Shown here: piece by piece, positions 32,512 through 41,733 of the stretch
Numbering within the stretch: the stretch's first letter is position 1
Layout of the letters: each line of letters begins with the position of its first letter
NCBI GenBank assembly: GCA_024236395.1
Contig: JACKKO010000001.1
Coordinates: 558,001-622,000 of the forward strand
Direction: 5' to 3'
DNA: 64,000 nucleotides
From: Hyphomicrobiales bacterium
GTDB lineage: Bacteria; Pseudomonadota; Alphaproteobacteria; Rickettsiales; JACKKO01
Position numbers and translations under genes: made by a program
Notes under the pieces: model-generated
Database searches by the model: none
What the model was told of the DNA's origin: nothing
What the model saw: only the letters and a program-made list of their open reading frames with translations

Positions 32512-33996
32512 TTATGTCATGACGGTGGCTTTTACAGGCATGCTCTTTATCTCAGGCAATGGTACGGTTGAGCGGCCATAATAATCATCTACGCGGATAA
32601 TATCATCCTCACCAATGTAGCTGCCAGATTGAATTTCCACCAGTTCCAGTAATTTCTCTCCGGGGTTCTCCAACCGGTGCAGAGTGTTGGGGGAAATAGT
32701 GATCGAGTCGTAACGATGTAACTGTTGTATTTTTGTGTCATATGTGACCTGAGCAGTACCACGGAGGATAATCCAGTGTTCTGATCGGTACTGGTGTTTC
32801 TGTAAGGAAAGTCGGCCCTGCGGAAAAACGTGAATATGTTTAATGCAATAGCCAGGCTGCTCATGCAATATTGTGTAATAGCCCCAGGGACGGTCTACCC
32901 GTGGGTGCTTTTTAATGAGTTCAGGATGGGTCTGTTCAAGCTGGGTGAGAAGGGGTTTGAGGTACTGTGCTTTGTGACGGTCAGCCACCAGCACAGCGTC
33001 TTCTGTGGCGATGATTGCCAGATTACGGACCCCTAATGTCGTAATCACCGGCCCCGTGCTGTGTAGGTAACTGTTTTGGGTTGCTTCGGTATGGCATGCT
33101 CCCTCGCAGACATTCCCGTCTTTATCCTGCCCCGTAAGCTGCCAGATGCTATCCCAGGAACCGGCATCTGCCCAACCACAGGCGAACGGCATAACCACCG
33201 CCTGTTTTGTGTGTTCCATCACGGCGTAATCAAAGGAAATTGCTGGCATGGTACCAAAATGTTCTGCGTTAAGCCGTAGAAAATCCCTATCGTGAACAGC
33301 AGTGCCATAAGCCAGTCTTGCTCCTGAGGCAATATTGGGAGCATGTGTTTCAATTTCTGACCGAAAGGTAGAAACACTACCCATGAAGATTCCACTGTTC
33401 CAAAGATACTTATCAGATGCGGCCATTTCTTCGGCCAGCCCTTTGGAAGGCTTCTCTGTAAAAGCATAAACCGGGGCAGTGCTTTTGTCGTTTCCGTTCT
33501 GTTGGTGGCGTTCTATATACCCATAGCCAGTCTCAGGCCGGGTGGGAGGGATGCCAAATGTAACAAGCTTGCCCGCAAGGGCATCCCCCATCGCCTGCTC
33601 AATGGCTTTACAAAACGCTATATCATCCAGGATGACGTGGTCCGCCGGGGTAATAAATATGATGGCATCCGGTGCCACGGTATGAATATGTTCTACTGCT
33701 GTGGCAATGGCTGGTGCGGTATTACGGCCTTCCGGTTCCAGGATAATGGCAGGAACATACCCCAGTGCCTGCACTGCTTGCTCTGCCACCGTGAAACGAT
33801 GCACGTCGTTGGCAATAATGATGGGAGGGTGAAATAAGTCAGGATGCAGCAGACGCCGGAGTGTCTGTACAAAAAGGGTTTGCTCCATGCCAGGAAAACG
33901 ATGAAAAGGTTTTGGCCGATCATGCCGGGAAAGTGGCCATAGACGGTTACCGGCCCCGCCACACAAAATCACTGGATAAATGCACCCACTGCCCAT
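32512..33996 (-). CDS. manC: Mannose-1-phosphate guanylyltransferase / mannose-6-phosphate isomerase
   Basis: 494 residues from ATG 33996 (GGGG nine bases upstream; ATGs at 34005 and 34020 are alternatives). The N-terminal GDP-mannose pyrophosphorylase has YPVILCGGAGNRLWPLSR and FITPADHVI. The C-terminal type II mannose-6-phosphate isomerase cupin has RPWGYYTIL, HIHVFPQGRLSLQKHQYRSE and HRLENPGEKLLELVEIQSG. It makes GDP-mannose for capsule, O-antigen or other glycans. It opens the surface-glycan block running to 40269. Confidence 0.94.
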   Translation of the reverse strand: MGSGCIYPVILCGGAGNRLWPLSRHDRPKPFHRFPGMEQTLFVQTLRRLLHPDLFHPPIIIANDVHRFTVAEQAVQALGYVPAIILEPEGRNTAPAIATAVEHIHTVAPDAIIFITPADHVILDDIAFCKAIEQAMGDALAGKLVTFGIPPTRPETGYGYIERHQQNGNDKSTAPVYAFTEKPSKGLAEEMAASDKYLWNSGIFMGSVSTFRSEIETHAPNIASGARLAYGTAVHDRDFLRLNAEHFGTMPAISFDYAVMEHTKQAVVMPFACGWADAGSWDSIWQLTGQDKDGNVCEGACHTEATQNSYLHSTGPVITTLGVRNLAIIATEDAVLVADRHKAQYLKPLLTQLEQTHPELIKKHPRVDRPWGYYTILHEQPGYCIKHIHVFPQGRLSLQKHQYRSEHWIILRGTAQVTYDTKIQQLHRYDSITISPNTLHRLENPGEKLLELVEIQSGSYIGEDDIIRVDDYYGRSTVPLPEIKSMPVKATVMT

Positions 33997-34056
33997 CTGA
34001 AACATCCCCAGTACCAGCATACGTTGTACTGGCAGGGAATCAATAGCGTTTATGGT

Positions 34057-35325
34057 TTATTTTGTTGGGTAATCAAAAAATGCGAGCGCGTCTTTCAGAT
34101 TGTTATTTAGTTTTTTTTGTACAGGTTTTGGTAAATCTTTCCGCCATCGCCCAATAGAAGCAGTCGCGGATTGACTGGTTTTGTGATCATTACTCCAGTC
34201 TTTATCATGATTAAGCGAACCCAGAAGTTTCTTGTTAGTGTCTAAACCGAGAAACTTAAAAATCTTCCGGAACGTTTTTTGTGGAGTGCTGACAATATCC
34301 TCATATTTCACCAGAATTTTATTATCGCTGTTAAAATGTGTAAAACGCTCGAAAGTTTGTTGATTTTCCTGAATGAAGAAGTCCAGAAATTGGCTGTTAT
34401 TATCAAAAAACTCACGTCCGAAAGAATAAAACCCACGCTTCTTATTAAACGATAGAATGGAACTATAAACATCCCGGTAATCACGCACGACAAAAATGAA
34501 TTTTGTCTTTTCGATATAGTGATGAGCGGTTTCAAAGTAGCAGGCAGATCCTTTCATTTTCTCCAGAAAATAACGGGAGCCAGAGGGATCCAATGCTCCA
34601 TACATATTTACTATCTGACGCGCCAAAGCAGTGCGGGTGGTTTCAGTAAAAGCATCGAAGTTCCACATCAGTGCGCCGAGGTTATAGCTGGCATAAAAGA
34701 ATGGAGCAGGGAGCTGCTTTTTGTGTTCAAAAAAACTATCTGTAATCACGGTATCGTTTATTGTCGGCATGCTGTTCAGTGTATCAAATGCCTGCAGATA
34801 ATATTGGGAACCATAAAATTCATACGGGTAACCGGGTTGGCAAAAAATATCCGTATGCTGCTGTAATACATGGCAGATATGTGTGCTTCCGCAACGTCCA
34901 CGCGAGAGCATGACCAGATAAACCGGTGTGTGTTGGGCTGTTGGGAAAGGAGTATGATGGTTATTAATTGTGATACCTGCGGCGGTGCGTTCACCGATTT
35001 TCTTGAAATTTACAATAATCTCCACATGAAGGTTTTCTGGAAAAACGGAGAGGTTCAGGAACGACTCAAAGCCATTTTTTTCTATATATATCGTGCCCGG
35101 ATGTTGTTCATAGATATCCTGACGTGCATAGCGGGTAACCGGATAGTCTTCCCCATTAAGGCGTATATGTAACGAAAGTACGTGTTCTTTTTTTGAAGCA
35201 AACCAGCCGCGAATGTGTAAAATGTTTCCTTCTGTCCCCTTTTTTTCCTGCGGGGATTCCAGCCAGCAGATCAAGTGCTTTTCATTTTCTTCGTTAAAAT
35301 AACGAATGGATTCGATGGTGTGCAT
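34057..35325 (-). CDS. Sulfotransferase with N-terminal beta accessory domain
   Basis: 422 residues; GGAGAG seven bases before the ATG. Residues about 130-420 are a PAPS-dependent sulfotransferase: the 5'-phosphosulfate loop is LSRGRCGSTHICHVLQQH and the 3'-phosphate site is FVVRDYRDVYSSILSFNKK. Residues 1-130 form a beta-rich domain (ILHIRGWFASKKEHVLSLHI) that resembles the C-terminal domain of the WbsX-like protein at 38506 (LLHLRGWLFSENIAAKVEDP). It probably sulfates a surface glycan. The acceptor is unknown. Confidence 0.85.
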   Translation of the reverse strand: MHTIESIRYFNEENEKHLICWLESPQEKKGTEGNILHIRGWFASKKEHVLSLHIRLNGEDYPVTRYARQDIYEQHPGTIYIEKNGFESFLNLSVFPENLHVEIIVNFKKIGERTAAGITINNHHTPFPTAQHTPVYLVMLSRGRCGSTHICHVLQQHTDIFCQPGYPYEFYGSQYYLQAFDTLNSMPTINDTVITDSFFEHKKQLPAPFFYASYNLGALMWNFDAFTETTRTALARQIVNMYGALDPSGSRYFLEKMKGSACYFETAHHYIEKTKFIFVVRDYRDVYSSILSFNKKRGFYSFGREFFDNNSQFLDFFIQENQQTFERFTHFNSDNKILVKYEDIVSTPQKTFRKIFKFLGLDTNKKLLGSLNHDKDWSNDHKTSQSATASIGRWRKDLPKPVQKKLNNNLKDALAFFDYPTK

Positions 35326-35472
35326 AGTTTCTCTCCTGAAGACATACCATTATAATCCTGTTGAAGTGCGTGTAAATCACTGCACTTAATTTATTTATGT
35401 GTCGCTCTCATATAATCGCCTTGCGTCATTCCGTACATTAGTATCTAATGCGGCAATTAGAAGGGGGGATTT

Positions 35473-36477
35473 ATGGCACAAACAGCAGTTCGTACACGTA
35501 AAAAAACTACCGCAAAAGCAAAACCTAAAAAAACAGTAACTCCACGCAGGAAGCAGTCAGCGCTAAAGGCAGTTGCTGCTCCGTCAGCGGCACAGGTAGC
35601 GGTCGCTACGCCGGGTTCTGTATTGCCAGCAGTGGATGTACATGATTCACTGGAACAATTTGACCGCGATGGTTTTCTGATTCTTGAGAAGTACCTTAGC
35701 GATGACCTGATTGAAAAAATCAATGCTGAGGCGCGGCATTTTTATGAAAAGCAGGGTGCGCATATCAATAATGTGGGCCGTACCATGAACATGCATCGGG
35801 AATCACCGACTATTCAGCAGGTACTGCATGATCCCAATCTTTTTAAACTACTAGGTACGTTGCTGAAGGCAGAGCCGTATTTCCTGCAGTCCATCTATTT
35901 CTTCCGTGGTTCACAGCAGCCGCTCCATACCGATTATCTTTATATGTCTACGGAGCCACATCTACAGCTTTGTGGAATCTGGTTTGCTTTGGAGGATGTT
36001 GATCTGGATAATGGTCCACTGATGTATGTGCCAGGTTCGCATAAACTGCCGATTGCCTCGGTGAAAGACCGGTATGATACGCACTTCAAAATGATTTCCG
36101 ATTACGTGGAAAAACACCGTGAGGAACTAGAGATACAGTACCGTGATCGTATTAGTGTGACCAATGAATCGCTGGAAAGCTGTGTTTTCTTTGATCGCTG
36201 GCTGGATGAAATCAATAACAACTGGAAATCAGCTGGGATGGAAGTGAAATGGTTCCAGCCGAAGAAGGGTGATGTGCTCGTCTGGCATGCGAATCTCATG
36301 CATGGCGGGGATATGATTCGTGACCATAACCGGACGCGGAAATCTTTTGTAGCACACTACTTAACGCAAGCGGTGGAGACATACTACGATATGAATTACC
36401 CGGACAAGAAGAACCCGATGAAGCTCAGTGAGATTGATGTGAATCGTCCGGCCGTGCTGCAGATTCATAATCGCTAG
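35473..36477 (+). CDS. PhyH-family Fe(II)/2-oxoglutarate dioxygenase (1)
   Basis: 334 residues; GGGGGGA before the ATG. Residues 1-45 are a Lys/Arg/Ala-rich tail (RTRKKTTAKAKPKKTVTPRR). The rest is a phytanoyl-CoA dioxygenase-like double-stranded beta helix. HTD in PLHTDYLYMS supplies the HxD iron ligands, and MHGGDMIRDHNRTRKSFVAH supplies the distal His and the Arg that binds 2-oxoglutarate. It hydroxylates an unknown small molecule, sugar or lipid. A related protein lies at 36553 on the opposite strand. Confidence 0.85.
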   Translation: MAQTAVRTRKKTTAKAKPKKTVTPRRKQSALKAVAAPSAAQVAVATPGSVLPAVDVHDSLEQFDRDGFLILEKYLSDDLIEKINAEARHFYEKQGAHINNVGRTMNMHRESPTIQQVLHDPNLFKLLGTLLKAEPYFLQSIYFFRGSQQPLHTDYLYMSTEPHLQLCGIWFALEDVDLDNGPLMYVPGSHKLPIASVKDRYDTHFKMISDYVEKHREELEIQYRDRISVTNESLESCVFFDRWLDEINNNWKSAGMEVKWFQPKKGDVLVWHANLMHGGDMIRDHNRTRKSFVAHYLTQAVETYYDMNYPDKKNPMKLSEIDVNRPAVLQIHNR

Positions 36478-36503
36478 AAGTTTTCTGGTATTGCTCAGGT
36501 AAT

Positions 36504-36537
36504 AAAAGAAACCCCCGCAGCTGCTGGGGTTTCTTTT
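36504..36537. terminator. Bidirectional intrinsic terminator
   Basis: AAAAGAAACCCC and GGGGTTTCTTTT form perfect arms around a ten-base loop that is itself partly paired. It lies between two convergent PhyH genes and ends in T-runs on both strands. Confidence 0.92.
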
Positions 36538-36552
36538 TGGAGTCTAATTCTT

Positions 36553-37620
36553 TTACCACTTGGTCTCTTTGTTGCGTACGGTGTGTTTCACTTCGCGCCC
36601 GCAATAATACTGCTTCACTTCCTTCTGCGTGGCGATATTGTAGATATCACGCCACCGTATACGCCCCTCATCCATGTAGGGATCGGAGAGCATGGGGGTA
36701 TAATAGGTGCACTGGTCGAAGTAATAGTGCGTGACCTGACTCAGCCGCGTGCGTGTATTATCACTGATAGCATCGCCGCCATGGAACAAATTGGCTGACC
36801 AGACCAGCGCCTTGCCTTTGGGAACATAAAGGTGTTTCTTTTCAAACCCCTGCGCTTCCATGAGTGCCTGCACCAACTGCTCGTATTTTTTGTACTCCGT
36901 CATGTTAATTTCTTCTTCCCGTCCTTCCAGCATGTAGTCACTGCCCACTACGCCAAGGGTTGCCATGTCATAGACGGGGAGTTTATGGCTGCCCGGATAG
37001 TAGTGCAGCGCGCCATTGGTCTCATCAATGTCTTCCAGTGCAATCCAGACGCCGCACATAAAGCGTTCCGGGTAGCAATAGAAGTGAATCGCATCGCTGT
37101 GTGTTCCCTGTTCTGTGCCATAGAGGAAATTCAATGTTTGGAAGGGAATCGGCTCACGCTGATAGAGTAGCTGCAGCAGATCCATGATCTTGGGATGCGC
37201 CGCCAGCATGCGTGCATCCTCACTGAAGGCAAACGCATCATGGATACGTCGCGGTGGATTGTCTTTATCAAACAGATTCTGGATATTTTGCGCCAGCGTA
37301 TCAAAATTCGGGATATCCAGATCCACCACCACAAATCCATCATCAGAATAGGCCTGCACCAGTTTCTTGGTTTCGCTATCCAGGCCGGATTTCTCAAGAA
37401 TTTGCTTAAAGAACGGCGATTCCGTCCACGGCAACTGAAGATTCATTCCCTGATAGGAAGTATCAATTTTTGTAATTTTCAGATCAGATGCATCATGTGA
37501 TTTGGTTTTGGCACTTCCCGGCTTAATTGCTGCTTTCGTCACGCGCTTCGCAGGTTTACGCGTGACAGGTTTGCGAGGTTTAACGGCTTTTTTTGTTTTT
37601 GTTGCAACGGCAGTTGGCAT
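36553..37620 (-). CDS. PhyH-family Fe(II)/2-oxoglutarate dioxygenase (2)
   Basis: 355 residues. The first 45 residues are a Lys/Pro/Ala-rich tail (TKTKKAVKPRKPVTRKPAK). The catalytic domain has EQGTHSDAIHFYCYP (HxD ligands), a GALHYYPGSHKLPVYD turn and ANLFHGGDAISDNTRTRLSQ (distal His and Arg). It is the last gene of a three-gene operon WbsX-GT2-PhyH, with 14 bases between it and the GT2 gene. This suggests it modifies the glycan made by those enzymes or its lipid carrier. Confidence 0.85.
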   Translation of the reverse strand: MPTAVATKTKKAVKPRKPVTRKPAKRVTKAAIKPGSAKTKSHDASDLKITKIDTSYQGMNLQLPWTESPFFKQILEKSGLDSETKKLVQAYSDDGFVVVDLDIPNFDTLAQNIQNLFDKDNPPRRIHDAFAFSEDARMLAAHPKIMDLLQLLYQREPIPFQTLNFLYGTEQGTHSDAIHFYCYPERFMCGVWIALEDIDETNGALHYYPGSHKLPVYDMATLGVVGSDYMLEGREEEINMTEYKKYEQLVQALMEAQGFEKKHLYVPKGKALVWSANLFHGGDAISDNTRTRLSQVTHYYFDQCTYYTPMLSDPYMDEGRIRWRDIYNIATQKEVKQYYCGREVKHTVRNKETKW

Positions 37621-37634
37621 AACATTATCCTTTG

Positions 37635-38495
37635 CTAGCTGTTGAGGTAGACATCTTTTAACCCGGTATGATCAATATACGCGATAAACAGGCCGGGCCA
37701 GTTGGATTCACACGGGCAAAGCGGATTCTCCGGTTTTCCCGTTTTAATCATACCAAAGAAATTCTGTACCAGATTCTCGCCCTCTTTACGGCCATCATCG
37801 TCAATATCAGAAATGGTATTGGAGAGATGAAGGCGGTAAAAATATAGCGGCCTTTCAATAAAAACCGGCTCAGTATAAAACAGGCAACGGAGCAGGAAAT
37901 CATAATCGTGACAATAGCGATAATCCTTAAATATACCCACTTTCTCGAAAAGGCTGCGTGTAAACAGAAAATTCCCCGTGGTGAGTGCTACGTTACGGGT
38001 AATTGTGGAAAAGCCGACGCTGGGATAGCGGCGGATCGTATCCTGGTAGTGCTTTAAAGTATGTACATAGGTGCTCTGGGTGGGGTAGAGCGGCTTATTT
38101 TTCTCATCCACATACTCCACACCGCTGAAGACAAGATCAGTCTTTCCTTGCTCAACAGGAACCAGCATCTCCGCAAAACGTGCCGGGTGAAAATAATCAT
38201 CGGAATTGAGAATGGCCATAGCATCACCGGTGGCCTGCTTTAACCCATAATTAATTGCATTGTGGGCACCCTGGTTTTCCTTGAATTTGGTGAATTTCGT
38301 ACCATCTTTACCAAAACGCGCTTTCCATTCCTTACTGGAAATAATCGCATCTACTACGGCAACGGACTGGTCTTTGGAAAAATCATCTACCAAAACAACT
38401 TCAATATCTTTGTGCGTTTGGGCATAGACAGACTGTAAGGCCTTTGCCACATACTCTTCGTGGTTATAGACCGGGATAATAACGGAAACACGCAT
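37635..38495 (-). CDS. GT2-family glycosyltransferase
   Basis: 286 residues from ATG 38495, which has a perfect AGGAGG; the longer frame to 38696 overlaps the upstream gene and is rejected. GT-A fold with MRVSVIIPVYNHEEYVAKAL, nucleotide-binding VVLVDDFSKDQS and the DXD-type ILNSDDYFHPARF. It adds a sugar from a nucleotide donor at the cytosolic membrane face. It lies 10 bases after the WbsX-like gene and 14 before PhyH2. Confidence 0.9.
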   Translation of the reverse strand: MRVSVIIPVYNHEEYVAKALQSVYAQTHKDIEVVLVDDFSKDQSVAVVDAIISSKEWKARFGKDGTKFTKFKENQGAHNAINYGLKQATGDAMAILNSDDYFHPARFAEMLVPVEQGKTDLVFSGVEYVDEKNKPLYPTQSTYVHTLKHYQDTIRRYPSVGFSTITRNVALTTGNFLFTRSLFEKVGIFKDYRYCHDYDFLLRCLFYTEPVFIERPLYFYRLHLSNTISDIDDDGRKEGENLVQNFFGMIKTGKPENPLCPCESNWPGLFIAYIDHTGLKDVYLNS

Positions 38496-38505
38496 TACCA
38501 CCTCC

Positions 38506-40269
38506 TTATAGGATTTGCAGGACTTTATTGGTCCAGCCGATGACGTATTTTTGTGTATCGTATACAGCAAGCGCCAGCTTATATTGTCCCTTAGGCAGGC
38601 CTGCCAGGTTGAAGCGGGCATCGAAGCCAGCAAGGCAAACCGTTTCCGGAGTACATTCACGGAAAATTTGTACCACATCACTACGCTCAAACCCACCCCA
38701 GATCAGTGCATGAAAGGTTTGTTTGGTTTCGATGTTTTGTAAGATCGCGGCCCGATAGGGATCCTCTACCTTCGCAGCAATATTCTCAGAAAACAACCAA
38801 CCACGCAGGTGCAGTAGTTCCTGATTTTTGACCTGTACCAGGTTGGTGCGGTTATCTGGTTTGTGGAAGATATCAATATGGAATGCAATGCGGTGCATTT
38901 GTGGCAGGGACTGTATAAAACCCGGCCACCCCGGCATGAAGCTCAAACTATCTAGTAGCTCATTGAAGCCGTAGCGATCTTTGACCAGTTTCAACAGTGA
39001 CTGAATGGTGCGGTCACGGATTTCCAGCTCTTTCTGATAACGGTCAATGAGCTTGGAAACAGGCTCCGGTAATGGAATATCGCTGGCCAATACCAGCGCA
39101 GCCTGTTTATCCACAGGGACATCCCCCTGTTTTGCGCGTTTGGTGGCCTCCAGGTAGGCGTGGCCATATTTTTGATCAGGCTCCAGATGTGCGCCTTCGG
39201 CCCATTCGTTCCAGGCGTTGATGAACAACAGCCGGTTGCCGGGTTCCAGGCGATGCCGGGTTTCCTCTACAATGGTGGCCAGCCAGCTCTCATAGGCTTC
39301 CGGCGAAGAATCGAGGAAGATATACCCATTATTCTTACGCCGGGCGGTATTATCCCAACTGGGCATGACCCCACGGTAAAGCGGAAAGGAGGGTAGTTTG
39401 CGCGTGAGGCTTAAGGAAACGATTTCATTATAGTCATAAAGTTTTCCGCCAAATTCTTCGGACATGTCCTCCAACTCTTCTGTTTCCACATGGGAGAGGT
39501 CATACTGCAGCGGTGGAAACTCAATCATCGCGTCAATGCCAAAGCTGGTCAAATCATGCTCCGGCTGTGTCATCACAGCGCAGATCTGTACCTCGTCAAT
39601 GCCTTCATTCTGCCAAACTTTACGCCATAACTTGAGGGTATCCTGCAGGTTGGGAATATCAGTGGCCTTATAAACAATGAATAAAGGTTTACCCTGCACA
39701 CGGATGTAACGCTCATCCTTAAGGATAGGTGCCACTTCTTTCGCAAAGAGTTCCGGGTCTTCCTTGCGGTATTTCTGCTCAATCAGGATATCGTCATCCA
39801 TACCATCCCAGCGGCGCGTCCAGTTTTCATTGGCCCAACAAATGCAAAACGGAAAGTCGCTATCCGAAGCCAACATATTTTCTAAGGGCTTTTCCAACAG
39901 TTTTTTGCCACTGAACCAATAATAGTAATAACAGAATGCATCCACACCATGTGCTTTGGCAAGACGTGCCTGTTCTTTCTGAATCTCACCCATACGCAAA
40001 TCATAAAAACCCAGGTCAGAGGGGACATGCGGCTGGTAGTGTCCTTCAAACTGTGGCTGCCCTTTGGCAACGTTAGACCACTCGGTGAAACCTTTACCCC
40101 ACCATTTGTCATTCTCTGGAATCGGGTGGTATTGTGGCAGGTAGAATGCAATCAGAAACGGATCTTCCTGCACATTTGCCAGAGGCCTGCTGCTTTGCTT
40201 ATCCTCAATCTTAACAACAGCCTTTGGTGCGGTGGCGATTGCCTTTTTCTTTGCGGATGCACGTGCCAT
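38506..40269 (-). CDS. WbsX-like glycan-synthesis protein (GH99-like fold)
   Basis: 587 residues from ATG 40269 (GGGGGGA six bases upstream). A short Lys/Ala-rich tail precedes a WbsX domain of about 350 residues with AFYLPQYHPIPENDKWWGKG, GFTEWSNVAKGQPQFEGHYQ, CICWANENWTRRWDG and LFINAWNEWAEGAHLEPD. WbsX proteins are common in O-antigen and capsule loci. A helical linker leads to a C-terminal beta domain (about 460-587) shared with the sulfotransferase at 34057. First gene of the operon with GT2 and PhyH2. Confidence 0.88.
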   Translation of the reverse strand: MARASAKKKAIATAPKAVVKIEDKQSSRPLANVQEDPFLIAFYLPQYHPIPENDKWWGKGFTEWSNVAKGQPQFEGHYQPHVPSDLGFYDLRMGEIQKEQARLAKAHGVDAFCYYYYWFSGKKLLEKPLENMLASDSDFPFCICWANENWTRRWDGMDDDILIEQKYRKEDPELFAKEVAPILKDERYIRVQGKPLFIVYKATDIPNLQDTLKLWRKVWQNEGIDEVQICAVMTQPEHDLTSFGIDAMIEFPPLQYDLSHVETEELEDMSEEFGGKLYDYNEIVSLSLTRKLPSFPLYRGVMPSWDNTARRKNNGYIFLDSSPEAYESWLATIVEETRHRLEPGNRLLFINAWNEWAEGAHLEPDQKYGHAYLEATKRAKQGDVPVDKQAALVLASDIPLPEPVSKLIDRYQKELEIRDRTIQSLLKLVKDRYGFNELLDSLSFMPGWPGFIQSLPQMHRIAFHIDIFHKPDNRTNLVQVKNQELLHLRGWLFSENIAAKVEDPYRAAILQNIETKQTFHALIWGGFERSDVVQIFRECTPETVCLAGFDARFNLAGLPKGQYKLALAVYDTQKYVIGWTNKVLQIL

Positions 40270-40532
40270 ATATTCCCCCCCTAGCAAATGGATACTGAAG
40301 CAATATGTATTGTTCTAAAGGAAGAATGTGTAAAAAAAAACTGTCTTTTTACATATAACAATGCATCAGAAAGATTTGCTATGAAGTTGCCTTTGTTTCT
40401 TTACATATGGAATTGCACGTATCATTTTAAAAATTAAACGAAAGTATTTCTTGTGGTAAGAAGTGGCTGGCGAAAATTAAGATAATTATTAACATATGCT
40501 CTAAACAACATAAACCCCCTAGAATTGATGTA
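40270..40532. other. AT-rich intergenic region
   Basis: 263 bases between divergent genes. It must hold the promoter of the WbsX operon and that of the HEPN-like gene. I see no repeat, RNA gene or clear promoter motif in it. Confidence 0.6.
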
Positions 40533-41045
40533 ATGGAAAAGCTAAAAGATATCGATAACTTATTTGAAGTTGATTTTCGAAGTCAGATAAGGGCACGCGA
40601 AGGCTTAGAAAAACTTCATGCTGAGATAAAACAATGCCTTCTCGATGAAGTGGTGCCGGAAGATATCCGTACTAACTTTGTTAGTGCATGCAATACATTG
40701 CTTTACTCTTGGTTCGCATATGCGATTTCTACAACAGCATTAATTCATGCGATAAGTACTTTGGAGTATGCATTAAAAAAAAGGATTTGTATTCAGAACA
40801 AAAAAAATCTTGGTTTAAATAAACTGCTAAGACAAGCAGAAGAAAAAGGACTAATACACGATGGTGTTTTTCGACACAGCTTTCCTGAAAAAACCAAACG
40901 TTTTATAGAGAGTATATCCCAAATTAGAAATGAACTCATGCATGGCACTTCGTTTCTTACTGATCAGGGGCAAATATTGCCCTTCTTCCGGAATATTTCG
41001 GAAGTAATAAATTGTTTGTTTCTGGAAGGGAAGGTTGAAAACTAG
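40533..41045 (+). CDS. HEPN-like protein next to tRNA-Ile2
   Basis: 170 residues, all helical, without signal or membrane segments. RNELMH at 132-137 fits the R-X4-6-H motif of HEPN ribonucleases, preceded by a helix containing RFIESISQI. HEPN proteins are often RNase toxins or defence nucleases; no obvious partner antitoxin is adjacent. The gene is strongly AT-rich relative to its neighbours and sits directly on the 3' side of tRNA-Ile2, so it is probably acquired. The HEPN call rests on one motif and helix pattern. Confidence 0.6.
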   Translation: MEKLKDIDNLFEVDFRSQIRAREGLEKLHAEIKQCLLDEVVPEDIRTNFVSACNTLLYSWFAYAISTTALIHAISTLEYALKKRICIQNKKNLGLNKLLRQAEEKGLIHDGVFRHSFPEKTKRFIESISQIRNELMHGTSFLTDQGQILPFFRNISEVINCLFLEGKVEN

Positions 41046-41061
41046 TATCAACAAAGATGAT

Positions 41062-41137
41062 TGGTAGGGGGTGAGGGACTTGAACCCCCGACCAAGGCGT
41101 TATGAGCGCCCTGCTCTAACCACTGAGCTAACCCCCC
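41062..41137 (-). tRNA. tRNA-Ile2 (CAT, lysidine type)
   Basis: 76 bases with encoded CCA. The anticodon is CAT. The body (TTAGCTCAGTGGTTAGAGCA and CTTGGTCG after the anticodon arm) resembles the E. coli CAT-anticodon isoleucine tRNA read after TilS modification more than elongator or initiator Met tRNA. Elongator tRNA-Met remains possible. Confidence 0.85.
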
Positions 41138-41195
41138 ACGGAAAAAGCTCCATAGCTATACCCACAGACGGGTCAGGAATCAAGCAAAGGAAACG

Positions 41196-41717
41196 TTATC
41201 GATATTCCGGGGTGCGGCCTAGCCAGTCAGTTTGGTATTTGCCGTCACGACCCAGCCAATCGCCTTCCCCGCCCCAGTAATTCTGGTTGTAACCTTCGAT
41301 ACCTGAGGGAAGATCACCATCTTCCCGGTTCGCTGTCCACCACAAGCCAAGTCCTGCACCCAGCATGGGCTTACGATTACGCAGATTGACGCTGGAACTG
41401 AAACCATCCGTTCCCCAGAAGCCGTCCCCCAGGTAACGGTTGATGAAGCTCCGGCAATATTGGTAGCCATCAGTCCAGGCACGGAAGTAAAGCGGGTGGC
41501 GCACCATTTTTAGATCCTGTTTGAATTTGTAGAAAGCGCGGTAATAATCGTTCCCATAGGCATGTAACCCGGATTCGCACCCGTCATCCCAACCCTGTTT
41601 AAATTCCGGGGCGGCATCGGCCGGGGCATGGGCCATGGACCATGGGCGTGGTTTGCATGCCGAACCCAGGACTGTGGTAATGCATAACGTTATGATCAAT
41701 ACTGTAAAACGCTTCAT
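41196..41717 (-). CDS. GWxDGC-family lipoprotein 5 (largest member)
   Basis: 173 residues from ATG 41717 (GGAG six bases upstream; ATG 41729 is possible). The signal MKRFTVLIITLCITTVLGSA precedes a lipobox Cys. The shared domain has FKQGWDDGCESGLHAYGNDY and YFRAWTDGYQYCRSFI. A C-terminal extension of about 70 residues rich in Gly/Trp/Asp (NYWGGEGDWLGRDGKYQTDW) is unique to this member. Last gene of the five-gene tandem array. Family not recognised. Confidence 0.78.
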   Translation of the reverse strand: MKRFTVLIITLCITTVLGSACKPRPWSMAHAPADAAPEFKQGWDDGCESGLHAYGNDYYRAFYKFKQDLKMVRHPLYFRAWTDGYQYCRSFINRYLGDGFWGTDGFSSSVNLRNRKPMLGAGLGLWWTANREDGDLPSGIEGYNQNYWGGEGDWLGRDGKYQTDWLGRTPEYR

Positions 41718-41733
41718 CATCCTCTCCATTTTA

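Noticed and set aside
38496..38696. N-terminal extension of the GT2 gene
   Set aside because: It overlaps the end of the WbsX gene, and ATG 38495 has a perfect AGGAGG.
40290..40532. Possible att repeat of tRNA-Ile2 beyond the HEPN gene
   Set aside because: Only a run of about seven matching bases (CCCCCTA) was found, which is not significant.
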